Assembly: GCF_014805625.2 (NCBI RefSeq)
Contig: NW_023998416.1
Coordinates: forward strand, 12,261,589-12,325,588
Reading direction: 5' to 3'
Source of the DNA: Glossina fuscipes
Taxonomy: Eukaryota; Arthropoda; Insecta; Diptera; Glossinidae
DNA length: 64,000 bases
The translations under genes and the position numbers were made by a program. This document shows, in pieces, positions 40,730-54,085 of the stretch; position 1 is the stretch's first letter; every line of letters begins with the position of its first letter. The notes beneath the pieces were generated by a model. That model was not told the origin of the DNA, did no database searches, and was given only the letters and a program-made list of their open reading frames with translations.

Positions 40730-43560
40730 CGAGTATCTTCATAGTTGAATCGAAATGGGAAATCCAATTAAGGTAAATGACGGACACCCTACTGTACCGA
40801 TGGAACTTCAGGCTCCAAACAAAACAAAACAATAATTACATCAAGCTAAGAACTCAGTTAAAGGTCGTTCAATAATTTATGAAAAAGTTTTCAATACTGC
40901 TGAGAAAAGCTTAAATGTCAAGTGCGTGCCAGAAGAAAATTATAATAAGTGGGAGAAAAGGGCTATATATTTATATATACATTGAGTTGTTCGGATAGCA
41001 GTTCTACTTATTATATATTCTTATAAAATATTCCCCGTCTTTTGCCATCTTTCTGATAGCAGCATGATTCCACGCTTAATGCGTAGTGCAATGGAATGTC
41101 TCATGACGTCAAAGTCGGTGATCGCGGATTCGAATCTCAATGCGGTAGGCCAATGTCTTACAAATAACTATATAACATAGTTGCAGAGACTTATATTCGC
41201 CTTCTAATGCCTATAATATTATACACTGTTTACTTGCTTTTCTGGCTTGATATTCTTTAATAAATAATGTCATAGTTTTAACACTTAGAGCATAAAAATA
41301 ATCGAAGCAAAACTTTGTCTACTTTGGAACAGATAATTATTGACTTTGCTGTGCGTTTGATGATCTTCCCAATAATAGTGTAATTTGAAACCCTTTAAGC
41401 CTTCCGAGAGTCGCTTAAAATGACTGAATCTTTAATTGTACCCAGAGATGAATAAAATAAGTAAAACTTCCCATCTTTTCTTTGCTTATTCATTTTTCAG
41501 GTTCTTTTTTGTGTAAAAATTTTGTAGAAAATGAAAAAAGGTAGCAGACCGAAGTTGCCAAACCTATGTTATACCTCGCAAGCCACGATTTCTGGCTTCA
41601 AAAAAAGATCATTTTCATGACGCATGGCACGTAAAACACAAACGTCAATGCAAAGGAACAAATTGCTTTCTTTGCGAACCAATATATGGCGAGTTTTGAA
41701 ATTAAAGCTCAAAATAAATGATCGAATTCGATGGATTTACCTCTCAACCATCTGGTAAGCTGTTATTTGGAGGTTTGTCTCAACTAAGTTCAAGTTCAAA
41801 TGAGCATCCAATACACCGACGTTCTATCAACACATATTGTTCATGGGTAGCCAATGAGTTTTCTCTTTTCTAGTTTGCTCGCATAGCAACTTTAACTTTT
41901 CATTCGCAAAAACGGAAAAACATGCCGAAAATGGTAATGTCGACTTCTCACAGTGTTGATAGTCCACCACAAAAAAACTGCTGCGCAGAATTTATTAGGT
42001 TGTTAATCAATCAATATGCGATTGAATGAACGGAACTTACATCTACCTGGCAATCAAGCAACGTATGAGAAGTAATTCGAACTAAAGCAAATTCCTTTTT
42101 CTTTTCCTATTGCTCTCCTCCTTTTTTCGTTTACTAAAAATATTCCGGCTTAGCTTTTCTTGTTATCGATTCGTCAGCAGGATTACCTTAGCATTTAATT
42201 TTCTGAGAGAACATTGCGTTTTTCTTAAATTCTTTTTTTTTTTTTTTGTTTTTTTGGTAAAATAGTCTCGTGCTTGCAACAACATTCATTCGCAGTGTCG
42301 TTGATCTTGCTTTTCACCATACAGGCGCAACTTTAAGGTCCGCCAACTGGTCAAGCGTTTTCTATCGAAAATAAGAAGAGAAAATTTGAGAGCCTTGGAG
42401 ACTTAACTTACTCTCAGAAAAGAAAATTTCGAATTTTTAAAAAATCTCTACAAAATCCTGATGTTCGAAAGAAATCACTCTTTAAGACAGAATCCGTGCA
42501 AGTAAACAGATGAAGGCCGATAGGTGGAAACACAAGAAGGCATCATTTTTAGTAGTTTGGTAACATATCGTTGATTGCAGAGCACTGAAAAAAAGAACGA
42601 ACCATATAAGTTTCAAAAAACACTTTACAGTTAAAGTAAAAATAAACCGTCAGAACACAACAATACGATATTATTTTTAGTCCCGCCATCGGCGAATGAA
42701 CCTGCCTTCGTTTTTTCGAAACAGTTACTCTTACTTACTCTGAAGGGAGGTTCAGAGTCCTCTAAAGTACACTAAGCATAGCCGCCGGCCCGTCAGTCTG
42801 CGATGCCCGTCTATGCAATGTTTGTGATAAGCAATCTCTTGATCGCTGTCGACTTCAAATCTAACAGAAAGCTTGGAAATTCTTCTATGCAGCTTGATAT
42901 TGAAAATGGTTCGGATCGAAGGACACGTCCACAGTACCATTTAAAGCGAGAAAGGAAGGAATAGCAAGAAAGGAAAACAAATTAAGAAAATTTTATTTGG
43001 TCGTCTCTTTCATCCTGAAAAGAGAAGGGGAGAACTAAATTTTCATATCTTATAATATTGGATAGACGCAACTGATCTTTTCTATTTTCAGAATAAAAGT
43101 GGAAATTTATATGGTGTGTATGTTGTACTTTATGTTGAATAACTAGCAAAAAGCACGGATCACAATCGGTTTTTGTTATATAGACCTGTGCGCTTTGTAG
43201 GCATATTCTTTGAAAAGATTTGGTCATTTTCAAATTCTTTTGCAAGTTTGTAAGCGATGTCTTTATTTTTGCGAAGAAACGGACTTGCTTAAGTGCATTC
43301 CGAATATGAAACTGAGTTTATTACTTCTTGGGATTTTTGAACTTGGCTCTTGTGCGCCATAAAAGTTCTGAAAAAAAATGTAACTAGACATGGGCGATTT
43401 TTTAGAGGCACTATGGCATTGCCAAAAGAATAGATGCGGTCAAATTTTTGCATTCTACTGTATTTTATAAGTAGTGAGTGAAAAACAAATTTTTTATTAC
43501 TTTTGAAGAACGAAGTTGTCCTCAGTTTGCGTAGTACTGTATGCATGTCCTTCAACGGAT
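40730..43560. other. Gene-free stretch
   Basis: No supported gene. It includes a tRNA-like pair of motifs at 41080-41137 (TGCGTAGTGCAATGG and GGATTCGAATC) that does not fold as a tRNA, poly-T near 42232-42247, and unremarkable AT-rich sequence. Confidence 0.5.
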
Positions 43561-43900
43561 TTGGCCCATTTTCAATATCAACCAAAACTTGTCAATATTT
43601 CACAACAAACTTAAGGTCGATAGCTTCATTTTTACGGTCAGAGGGACAAACGGACAGATAGAAATGGTTAAGTCAATTAAGAATTTGATGCTGATCAAGA
43701 ATATATATTTTTTGTGGGGTATCTGAAGGTAACTTCCGTTCGTTGCAAACGTTTTGACAAAACGGGTATACCCCTTGCTGATGGGTGCAAAAAAAACAAG
43801 TTAGGACTTTTGCTTGTAGTTTCTAAAACGCAACGCATAAAACGGTAAAAACTCCACGTGTGCCGCATGAAAATTCCCAGAGACAAATGGGTAGATTTTT
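43560..43900. repeat. Interspersed non-autonomous repeat, copy A
   Basis: Order of parts: 'ggcccattttcaatatcaacc', 'aaggtcgatagcttcattttta', a GACAAACGGACAGATAG tract, 'atatattttttgtggggtatc', GTTGCAAACGTTTTGACAAA (43742-43761) and a 'tataccccttgctgatgggtg' end. The same ending is found at 49585. No open frame of its own. Confidence 0.7.
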
Positions 43901-43979
43901 TTTGTTTGCTTCAGAGAACCTACATATGATGTATAGTAATAATAGAATTAATAATAATAATTTTATTTATATTCTTGGT

Positions 43980-44050
43980 TAATATCAAATTCGGAAAATG
44001 TCCGTATATCTGTCTGCCTACATGTTTGTCTGTCCATCCGTGTTATGCTT
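43980..44050. repeat. Repeat fragment with 'tctgtctgcc..gtctgtccatccg' tract
   Basis: Short fragment of the same general class, in reverse orientation to copy A as judged by the CTGTC (not GACAG) tract. Confidence 0.4.
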
Positions 44051-45570
44051 GTGCTAAATATTTTCCCAACAAAAAAAACTGCAAATAAGAAACACGAATT
44101 ATGTTCGCACTATCTTGGGTGCTGTTGTCAAAACCGATGGTTCGGGAAGAAAACGTTTAAAATTTTATTATGCGTTATAGATATGTTTTTTTATTATAAT
44201 AAATTTTTACTAATTTTCGCCCTTGGTCCACAATCTCAAAATGATGAAATTGACTTTTCATTGACTTCAAATATACGTTCGCTGGATCTGTCAAAGATAA
44301 AATTGCAATCGATGTACGGTTCACCTGTTGTAAGGTCATGGAGTAAATGACGAAAATTCATAATTATCGTTTGAATATCTGTCAATCTGCTGTCCCTTCA
44401 ATGATAATCGCGAAACCACACTAACGTACTTTTGATTGCAAATGCTTTTCTCAGTTGACTCACCGCGTTGTAATTATTAAATGAACACAAAAAGTTTCTG
44501 AAGATATCTGTTAGTTTACTGAAGAAATGTTCGAAAGCAACACAACAATTTATATACCAAGTTATAGCGCAATGTTATATATGCGTTGTTTTTATAATCA
44601 CATGAAACAGTAATGACATCGATTAACTTTCCAATCTTATTGTCGCAGATATCTATGAAAGAATAGCAGAGCTGCTTATGATCAATAATTCGCGTTTGTA
44701 TTTGTATGGTTGTATGGTTGGCGGTATGGTTCTTTTTAATATAACATAAACTGTTAAATAGGTCGTAGCGTAACAATAAACTAACCATAAGTCAGATTAG
44801 TTACGCTAATGACAGAGAGACAACTTTATGTAATTATCGCCTCGTTATGCAAATAAAACTTAAGCACAAGACATAATGAATGCATTCGCATCGTGTAACA
44901 TGCATCATGGATCAACTGTCAAAATGTAATTTGATTGTAGGTGAAGAACGAAGAAAAAATTAAATTAACCCTTTCGCAAGCAGGGCCTTTTGAGAAAAAC
45001 ATGCGCCTTAGCCTAGAATTTTCTTCGTCATTGTTGAATAGATTTTACGTACGTGTGTTTAGAGCATTCTAAGAAAGTCAAAAAAACGGTCCTTCAAGCT
45101 AACACAAATATGTGACGTTACATATTAAATTAAAAGAATTAATATAAAAATATTTATGACACACACATGCATACATGTATGCACAAGCATTTACCAACAC
45201 ATAGCTCCATCAGGTGTCCATTGTTCATTTTGGCGTAGAGAGTAGACTTTTCATTGGACATCAATAAAGTCGTATGCGTCTTCAATAGGTATAGACCGAC
45301 TCCAGTTTTTGTACATTATACAGTTTGAAAACGTAACTATTTTATTCTATGCAGAACACATTTAAGCATGCCTGAGTCAAAAGCATCTAAAAGCATCTAT
45401 AACACATATATGGCATATGGGGAAGTGGTAAGAAGCCGTTCTATCACAATTTATATAACGGTTGGTAGCTAAAGGGTTAAGTTGATTATATTCTGTATTT
45501 ACTGTATCTTAAAAAAAAAAAAAAAAAAACAAAAAAATATTTTAAGAAAAGTTAATCAACGCGCTACAGT

Positions 45571-46642
45571 ATGCGAAAGAGAAGAACTATACAACAAACG
45601 TTTTTCAGTCGAAAAGAAAAAACTGATAAATTAAAAATCCTGGGAGAGGATATCCAAAGAGATAGGCATGAAAAGCAGAAAATTATATTCGAAAATGACC
45701 GAATCCGTTATACTAATTGGCTTTATCCTAAAGAAGGCTGACGAAGAAACGAAAAACACAAAATTTGCATATTGTATAACTTTGGGTGGGCGCGGTCGAC
45801 GCTTTACATTTTATGAAGCACTACGTGAAAATTTTGATCGTGTGTCTGCTGTAGTACGTGAGTAAAGAGCAAAAAATACCGAAATCATATATGTTGTCAG
45901 CTTATGTTGTACTCCAGACATGTCCTCTGACAAATTATGATGTTTTCAAGATCCAACTCCAAGCAAAAGCTTCCAATGTTTTCATCCAGTTTGAAGTCGA
46001 CAGCCTCGTTCGTTGAACCGAGAGAATATTTACCATAGAAATTACACAGATGGACAGAGGCACACGCTTAAATCAATAACTCAGACTTTTATGCTGACCT
46101 AGAATACTCTATATATATATATTACGGGAGATGTAAAGCTTCGTTCAGAATGTTGGAAATGTTTTGCTAAAGAAACACACCTCCTTCCTTCGGTAGTGAG
46201 AACAAAGAGCTGGGAATAGTTGAGTGCAATTTAAATATTTTCTAATTGGAAAGTGTAAGGAACTACAATATACTGACAGTTTCAGGCCAAACTTCCAAAC
46301 CAGAAAGTTCAAAATAAAAACTTGGCGACAATGTGCAATTTTTAGAAGAAAACATAGCGTCGAAACAGTGAGTATGATATAAAAAAGTCTTGTTTTCTTT
46401 ATAGGGTTTCAGCACCTTTTACCGGCAAGTTGCCACAGCTCGTTCGGAAAGTAAATCTTGCTTCTCCTAACGAAAGACTAAAGGTAACAAATTCGTGGAA
46501 GTAAATGGAAGGCAAAGAAAATGACAATCAATTCGAAAATCTTTTTTATTTAATGCTAACGAAATTGAATCTCCAATGGCAGGATGACTTAAAACTTGAA
46601 AACTTTAAATATGCAAACAGGAAAATATTGAACATAGAATAG
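45571..46642 (+). CDS. Possible three-exon gene of unknown function (45668-45857, 46413-46483, 46583-46642)
   Basis: A frame from 45668 runs to a strong donor (TAC|GTGAGT, 45858) in phase 1. An acceptor TTTCAG at 46411-46412 opens a 71-base exon ending AAG|GTAACA in phase 0. A GGCAG acceptor at 46581-46582 opens a last exon that stops at 46642. The product is about 106 residues and ends in NILE-like composition after several Lys/Asn. The segment GRRFTFYEALRENF followed by PPFTGKLP recalls the RR(F/Y)..F..L and PPxPGK parts of PX (phosphoinositide-binding) domains, but this is weak. A second frame on the same strand, 45571-45741 (56 codons, KILGEDIQRDRHEKQ region), overlaps exon 1 and also looks coding, so a frameshift or degenerate copy is possible. 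An alternative acceptor at 46405 gives an earlier stop. Confidence 0.3.
45950..46150. repeat. Interspersed repeat fragment
   Basis: Has 'gtttgaagtcgacagcctcgttcg', a GATGGACAGAGGCACACGC segment, 'cagacttttatgctgacc' and a short TA run, in the same order as the copies at 43560 and 53920. It lies inside the intron of the tentative 45.6-46.6 kb gene. Confidence 0.5.
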
Positions 46643-46649
46643 CAGATGT

Positions 46650-49144
46650 CAAGGGTATTTTGTTATTCGTCCCGGCCTAGCTCAACTGATATCAAAAATT
46701 AATTAATTTACAATCAAGTATTTCGTGACAAGAAAGTTTTCCTTAGCTGATCTGCTTATGAATCCAAATTTCATTGCGGATTTTACTCATGGTCCTAGGC
46801 TGTTAATAAAAGAATCAATAAATAAAAATGCAAAACTTTTCGCATCATAATAATAATCGTATTTGACTTAAAGGTAGTTAAGGAGAAGCTTTTCCGGGGG
46901 GGCGTATAAATGGACAGACATCAGACCGACAGATGGACAGACAAGCTTAGATCAGTTCAGAATCATTTTCTGAATCAATCAGTATAATAAAAGACGAGTC
47001 TATTTTAAACGCTTCTGCGTGTTATTTATATATGTAGTGTGGTGCATGGTATATTAAGTAAATAAGAACTAAAGAGCTATACAAATTTCTAACAAAAACA
47101 CTTATGGTTTTTATATTTAAATATGTTTTCAATAAAACAAATGCTTCACTTTTCATTCCATGCGCCTTTCGAATTTGTTACATTCCTCTGCTGTTTGCGC
47201 TTTATCGCAACTATCGTGTGTACAACTAGCTTGATTATTTTTATTCAAAAACTGGGCATCGCTTGCACAGCTAGACAGAATTCAAGCAATTCTCTATAGA
47301 ATTTGCTTTGTGCTGCGACTTTTATGTTAAAATTGCGATAAGAACACTGCTTTGTGGGGAGTTAACAGGAATTTTCTGTTTCAAACAAACTCGCATTTTA
47401 AAGAAAATTTTCGATTTATTAATCTTTCCGTTTGCAGAAAGGGATTACAGTCGTTGTTTATAGTGCGAAGGCACAATTAGTGTGAAGGGCACAATTCCGA
47501 AACGAATTCGAATGTCGATGAAAATAAAATACTTGCCTTTTAAAAAGGGCGTTAATTGCCATACTACAAAAAAAGCGAGCAAATGTTGTTAACGGTTAAT
47601 AGAAAAGTTTCAAAACCAGAGCAGTCGCTCTCTGTCCCACTCTGTATTGAATTCGGACAAAGAATTCGACAAACGTTGTGAATGACGCGCTTAGCATTTT
47701 CGCTACGCAAGAAAATATGTTGGTGTTTACAACAACCAAATACGCACGGTACTACTTTTACAACAACAACCACAAACAAAATTAAGAGAGAAAAAATGCT
47801 ATTCAATCACTGAGCGTAAAATTTGCTTTTCTGTAAACAATAGCACGTGCTTGGCAAATGTAAACAAAAATTAGTATTTGCAACAACAACCACACACGAA
47901 ATCAACTTTACAGCAACAACGTACGAGCGCATGGTACGATACCAGCCACATGTGGTTTTTTTTGGTTTGTGTCTTGCGGACAATTTTTTTTTTTTTAATT
48001 CGATAATTAAATGGAAAAAAGTCGTAAATTGCAATCCTGTCTACTGTATTTAAGAAAAACTTGAAAGTTTGCTTTGTTTTTGGCTTGACTTTTGGTATAA
48101 AGCTTTGCTAATATTTCATTGCAAGAGCAGTGAACACATAATCCTTCGGTACACAGACATTTTTATACTCAAATGTGCGTTGCATAAAAATTAAAAAATT
48201 TCAAAATGTGAATTAAGGTAAATTATAATTAAATTCTATTCGCTGACTTCATACTGTTTGGTTTTTCCTTTTTTTCCACTTGGAAATATAACTTCAACCC
48301 TAAACAAGAGCACGCATAGCCACAGACTAGTATATCTATTATAGCATTAACACATGCACACGTAATTCCATTTTATATTAAGCGCTAAACAAAATGCAGA
48401 TGGCAGTAACCGAATGCAAGTATTTTCCGTGAATATAAGTTTTCTATCATATTTCATCAAAGACATCAATTAAGTAAGAAGAAAGCTTTACGCTGTTGAC
48501 GAATGTTGAATGTTTTTTTTCTGTTAAGTTTTGACATTTAACAGAGTTGAGTGTGTTTTGTCTGTTAAGTTTGACATTAATTGGACGTTTAACACTCTGA
48601 ATGGCGTTACCATTTCAGTTGTTAAGTTGGGCTTTTAACCATTTATTTATTATGAGCGACTCTGTGCTTTGCCTTTCAACAGGGAATTTAGCGAGGGCGT
48701 TGTTTAAAAATTATCACGGTTTAATTCTAAGCTAACTTGTAAAATACAAGAAATATTAAATGTTCGATATTAACCTTTGACACATTCAATTAGGTAAAAA
48801 TCTTCACACTTTCAAGCATGTATGACATTGAGAATCTATGACTAAGAAAATAGGATTATGATCGTTTAAAGTCTCTGAAGGGCTAGTCAGCAAACATTGT
48901 ACGAATATATGTGTACTAGTTATACATTTTAACTCACCTCTCTCCATAGGTATTATGCATGCACTGGCACGACATTGAGTTAAAAGTCGAGACTCTTGCC
49001 ACTCAGGCGGATAACTTGTAAAATTAAATAAGTTTAGTTCGCGTATTCTAGAGGTGATGATAGAAGAGCGAAAGCTACCAAGTCAAGGAAAAAGAATCGG
49101 AAACAATCAGGAAACCATTAAAACTATTAAAAAGATTAACAATT

Positions 49145-49184
<40 letters not shown>

Positions 49185-49430
49185 TACGTCTTCTTATCTC
49201 AAAAAGGAAGAATTAATAACTGCATTCTTATGTGGAACGAATATACATAAGCACTAAAAAAGCTATAACGATTGTGACGCAAAGCAATCTTGCATTCGGT
49301 GCACTCTCTCCGTGAAAATCCTTTGCTGGAAGTTCAAAGGCAACATCAAACATTTATATCTTAGTTACTTACCTACTTATTAGAATTCGTCGTTACTTAC
49401 TTTTTCTATTTTCAAAATCAATGGGCACAC
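46650..49430. other. Gene-free stretch
   Basis: Contains a GGACAGACATCAGACCGACA repeat fragment near 46911-46955. CAACAACAACC tracts occur twice (47762-47775 and 47881-47894) with similar neighbours and an AGCACGTGCT palindrome at 47842-47851. TGTTAAGTTTTGACATT-like segments recur at about 48525, 48561 and 48620. (TA)n lies at 49151-49176. No gene supported. Confidence 0.5.
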
Positions 49431-49650
49431 GCATCGCGTGTCTTATGAAACGTTTAGGTCCCCCTTAAGTTCTTTTGCAATTTGAGGGCGATGTATTCAC
49501 TTTTAAAACAATCGGGCAGACAGACAGACGGACATGCAAGGATATGTATATTTTGTGGAGTATCTAATCGGGGGTCTTCTGGCCGTTGCAAACGTTTTGA
49601 CAAAATAAATATACCCCTCATTCCTCGGCGATAGGTATAAAAATTAACTT
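49430..49650. repeat. Interspersed non-autonomous repeat, copy B
   Basis: Holds 'gggcagacagacagacggacatgc', 'tatattttgtggagtatct', GTTGCAAACGTTTTGACAAA (49585-49604, identical to 43742-43761) and 'atacccctcattcctcggcgatagg'. Same orientation and end as copy A, so both derive from one family. Confidence 0.7.
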
Positions 49651-51188
49651 TTTCTGAAAGAACTCACCGTTGTACTGCAAAAAGGTTCTAAAATATTGCT
49701 AATTGTAAAGCATGCATGAAAGATCAACTGAGACTTGCGGAATGATAAAGTGGACTTTGTTTCTTTTTAAGTTAAGATTGCAAACTTTGTTATTATTATG
49801 TACATATAAACATACATATAAACATACACATATATATTGATATTTTGATTTTCGAGTAATTAGAATTTCTCCCAGTTGCACAAATTAAAATCTAAAATCA
49901 CTCGTCATCCACCCCGGAGCCTGGGGGCACATACACGTGCATATGGTATGTGCATAATAGTATGATAGGAAAGAATTTTATTTAATGTTCATTCGCGTCT
50001 TTTCTTTTTTTTTTTTTTAAAAAGTTTCCGTCAGCTGTGGTGTTAACTAAAATTAATCTATTCAATTGGACTTCATTTTCGTTTCACTCGGCTATGTAGA
50101 TTTGCAGTTATATACATATATGCATATGCAAGCATTATGTTGGTGTGTATGTTTTTGCTCCATATCAATGCACAATGCACGACAATACATACATACCAAA
50201 GAGCAATTATGTTATATGAGCCATACCAACCATACGAACAAAGAGAAGCAAATGCATTGTGAACGAGAGAAAAAGCTTTTGTGTGTCTAATAACTATACA
50301 AAAAAAATAAATAAATAAATAAATAAATAAAACAATAAAATCCTTTTTTTGATTGTTAAACCTTATTAAACATGAAAGTACATCAATGTCTTATTAACAA
50401 TAACCGCAAACACAGTCACATAAATATTCGCACAAAACCAACTTTGAATTCCATTAAAACACACAAGTCAGGGTAATACACTGCTCAGTCAAGCACATTT
50501 ACTAATAATAATGCTTTGATACTCTTGCTGTTAAGCGAATGAGAAGATTTGGCACAATTCGGTGGAAGGAACTGAGAAGTACGACCTGGAGTTAAAAGCG
50601 GTGAATGTGTGTGTGTGTATGCTACGTTCTAAAATCATTTTCACTTTTTTTGGTTTTTGTTTTTTGTTTTTTCTTTTTTTGTTGAAAGCTCTTACCTTAC
50701 AGCTCGTCTGACTGACTCACTGACTGACTGAATGGTTGATGCAAAGGCATTTACATTATTTCTAGGTGCACAAGCTGAAGTAATTCGCAAACGCAAGGAA
50801 GGCGAGCAATAGAAAAAAAAAGTTTCATAAACACCGACGTTGGAGCAGTAAAAAAAAGCTTTAAACGGCACGTGCTTAATCTTAAAAGGTACTTTAGCAC
50901 TCTCGCATATAAATATACACTTTTCTGGGTTCTATATAAAACACATGCAAGATTTAAACCTAATTCGTGGACTCGTTTCCTATTCCTTCGGTCCCCCTTT
51001 AGAATGCTTATTTTGCATGCGAACACATGCACAAGCACTCGCTCTCTTCGTATGTAAAATCCATTATAAACCACTACAACAGCTGTTTTCGCACTTGGTA
51101 ACAATTTTCCATTCAGTATTCAGTTCGAGATAACAAGTCCGTTACAGGTCAGCGGGGATATAGCGTTACTTCCAACTGACAACAGTAT

Positions 51189-51215
51189 CATCATCATCAT
51201 CATCATCATCATCAT
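51189..51215. repeat. (ATC)n microsatellite
   Basis: About nine ATC trinucleotides in tandem. Confidence 0.95.
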
Positions 51216-51429
51216 TATCGTTTAAACCGGCAAATATGTGCATTGTGCACTGCGTGCACTGCAAAGCAGCTCAAGTACAAATATATTGTTCTTCCAGTAA
51301 TAATGAGACGAAAGCGAAACTTCTACAGAAATTTGCCATTCCACCATGGACAGACAGAAGCTGCTGCTGAAGCTTTCGCTACGTACTAATTCTCAAATGA
51401 ATGCTTTATCAAACCATTTTCATGTGAAA

Positions 51430-51463
51430 CTCTCTCTCTCTCTCTCTCTCTCTCGCTCTCTAT
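51430..51463. repeat. (CT)n microsatellite
   Basis: CT dinucleotides with a single CG step near the end, followed by a short TA run. Confidence 0.93.
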
Positions 51464-53919
51464 ATATATATTTTCACTTCCTCTAGTTCCAAATTATTTG
51501 TAAATTAATTTATTTTCATAAAGCAAATCATATGTTCTCCTTGGCTTTCTCTTTTACATACTCTCTCTCTCTCTTCCTATCTCTACGCCTGCATCTCTTT
51601 AATTTCGTAGCTTTTGATAGCAGGATGCATGTCAGTTCTATCCATTCTCCTTCGTAACGCCATAATTGCCTTGTTATTAATACACACACGAACACTTGCC
51701 TATATTTAACATCTTTTTAGTAATCTCTGAGATTCTCATCATCATTTCATCACGAAAATGTGGGCAGCAAACTGTAACAACAAGAACAACAACACAGTTT
51801 GCTTACTCTTTTAGTTGTGCCCGAATTTGGATTTGATTGCGCTTGTGTTTTCGAAAAGCGTCAAACCCTTACAACAACCACCAGCATGCATAAACTTTAT
51901 TTATTATTTTAAAATAATTTCCCTGAACATGATTTATCAGCTGTTTATATTGTTGTACACGTGCTTACCTAGAGCCACGTGAATAATGGATATGTTTACT
52001 TGCAAGCGAACACTTGTAAACTGTTTTACCCTATGCACACAAGTAGGGTTGAATAGTAACGTAAAGGGCCCTCTCTATGTATCTGATAATATTTTGTTTC
52101 CAACAAAGCCTTTCTCTCTCTTTCATCGTCCCTTGCGATTACTCCGGTAATGTCGGGCCTTCATCCATATGAATTTTCAGTTCTTTACATACGAAAGCCT
52201 CTCAGGTCCATCATATCCAGATATTGAATCATACCCACGTTTACATACCAAAGTGATCGTCAAGCAAGTAAAAGACGTCGGGAGGAAGAAAAGAATTCTT
52301 TGAAATCATATGTTGAATGCAATTGATGCTGATAGCTATGTTAAAAACAAAAATGAAAAGTGTCAACTTAATTATCGGACACTGGAAGCCGCATTTACAA
52401 ATTGCCTTTTTCGATTACTACCGTATGTGACTTCGCTTGCAAGAACATTTTCCCAAATCCAGAACACAGGCGATGCAAACACTTTTATGCACGTCATAAA
52501 TTTGTCGAATGCTTGTCTAGAACGTCTAGAAATGCTTATCGGAAAGCGCATTAAGTGCATTAATTTTAAATCAATATCCATAGTAGAATTGATTTAATAA
52601 TGTCGATATGTATGACTGACTGTTTGAATATCCAATGTCACTTTTGTTCTTTGACTGACAGAATCGGCACAAGTGTTACTTTAGCACTAAACTAACGGGA
52701 AAAGTAATAAGAGGGTTGAGGCTACGCTTCAGCGACATCTACATTAAAATACCGGCTGTGTATGTCAGTTATAATGAAGTAATGCATTTACTAAGGAATT
52801 ACTTTTCTAATGGGAATACAATTGTTATTATTATTATTATATGTTACGATCAAAGAGAGGAATTCTACGACTAAAAATATCGATGATAAATACCAAGTGC
52901 GAAGTAAGCAGATGTTCTTATATAAATTTGAACTGATGTGGAAGAATTCTTAATGCAACATAATTGGCTTAAAAGTACGCAACCGCAGTACCCAAACCTA
53001 TAGAGAACTTTAGACTAAGTTGTCACAGCGGTTTAAGGAACTTGGTATTTTTAAGTAGTCAAAGAAGTTGGGTTGAGAGTAGTCCATTGGCATCGATTTG
53101 CCATTGCCCTTCTACATAGCTTAGGTAAGAAAGCTCTTGCATCTTGTTGTTATTTTTCTCACATCACATTTTTTTTTAGAAAAATCCCCTATTATCCCAT
53201 CTTCCGTCCTTTATCTACACTTCTCGCAAGAAGAATGGTTGCCTTCAATAAGTTTTCACGGTTAACAAGTGTCATTCTATTTTCTGTACTTTCCTTTGGA
53301 TTGTACAGTGGTCTTCGGTAATGAGAATAGGGCCCAGTAGTATATGAATGAATTTCGTTAACCTTTCTAGTGAATTTACATCAGCATGCAGTGTTGTGCA
53401 GCTATATTATAAATGCGAATGTTCGTTGAGTATAAATACAGTATAACAGATTGCTGTGCGTCTATGCTGTGCGGCATCCAGCTGAGGAATGATGATATAC
53501 ACGCATGCAGATCTCATGCACATACACAGAGTATAAAGCATTGCTAGTCGGTGATTGTGACCGGTTGTGAGATTCTATGACCAAACAATATTCTCTGGAA
53601 TTCCATACAACAATCACCAGCCCTAATGTACCATCTTCCGGAACAAGTAAATGAAATCTCCTCTTTTGAGAATGACGCGGAAATGTTTGTTCCCACTTCT
53701 GACCCCAAATGAACAATTTGTTGGGAAGGAAAGCCAAACTGGTCAAGCAAAGACATTCAACAATGCCTTGGCTTTAAATGTTACGTCTTACAAAAAAATA
53801 TAAGAAAGCAACTTGCCGTCATAGGGGGGGACGATGTGCTCTTAGATTTAGATTACCGAAAAAACGTCCCATACCGAATTATTGTTATACAGTCTTTCTT
53901 ATCTTTGAAATAGTACGTG

Positions 53920-54085
53920 CTCCCACTTTCGGTCCATTTTCTATATCAATCCAAGCGCAAGAACTTTCAATGTTGATGCCAAGTTTCAATAGACTGAAAA
54001 ATAGACAGACGTCCAGACAGACATGCCTAAACCGAATTGGATGTTGACCGAGTATGTGTATATTTTATGCTGTCTGTGAACAGGA
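53920..54085. repeat. Interspersed repeat fragment
   Basis: 'ggtccattttctatatcaatcc', 'atgttgatgccaagtttcaat', a GACAGACGTCCAGACAGACATGC tract and 'gtatgtgtatattttatgctg' follow the order seen at 43560. It lacks the GTTGCAAACG terminal block. Confidence 0.55.

Larger units (their letters stand above)
49650..53920. other. Gene-free stretch rich in simple repeats
   Basis: Contains (AAAT)n at 50306-50330, a TGACTGACTCACTGACTGAC stretch near 50708-50727, (ATC)n at 51189-51215, (CT)n at 51430-51463, and a (TTA)n run near 52826-52842. A 95-codon ATG frame at 52310-52597 has mixed composition but no recognised domain and no splice context. Confidence 0.5.

Noticed and set aside
41080..41137. tRNA gene candidate with A-box-like and B-box-like motifs
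   Set aside because: The T arm around TTCGAAT does not pair and no acceptor stem could be drawn; at most a SINE remnant.
43289..43585. Minus-strand 98-codon frame beginning MVDIENGPNPLK
   Set aside because: Its first codons lie inside the interspersed repeat (the 'ggcccattttcaatatcaacc' part) and the same words recur in other repeat copies.
52310..52597. Plus-strand 95-codon ATG frame
   Set aside because: Mixed composition is suggestive, but the opposite strand is open too and no family or gene structure could be seen.
53462..53756. Two overlapping minus-strand frames of 94 and 70 codons
   Set aside because: Mutually overlapping in different frames, unrecognised, and without splice sites or a convincing start.
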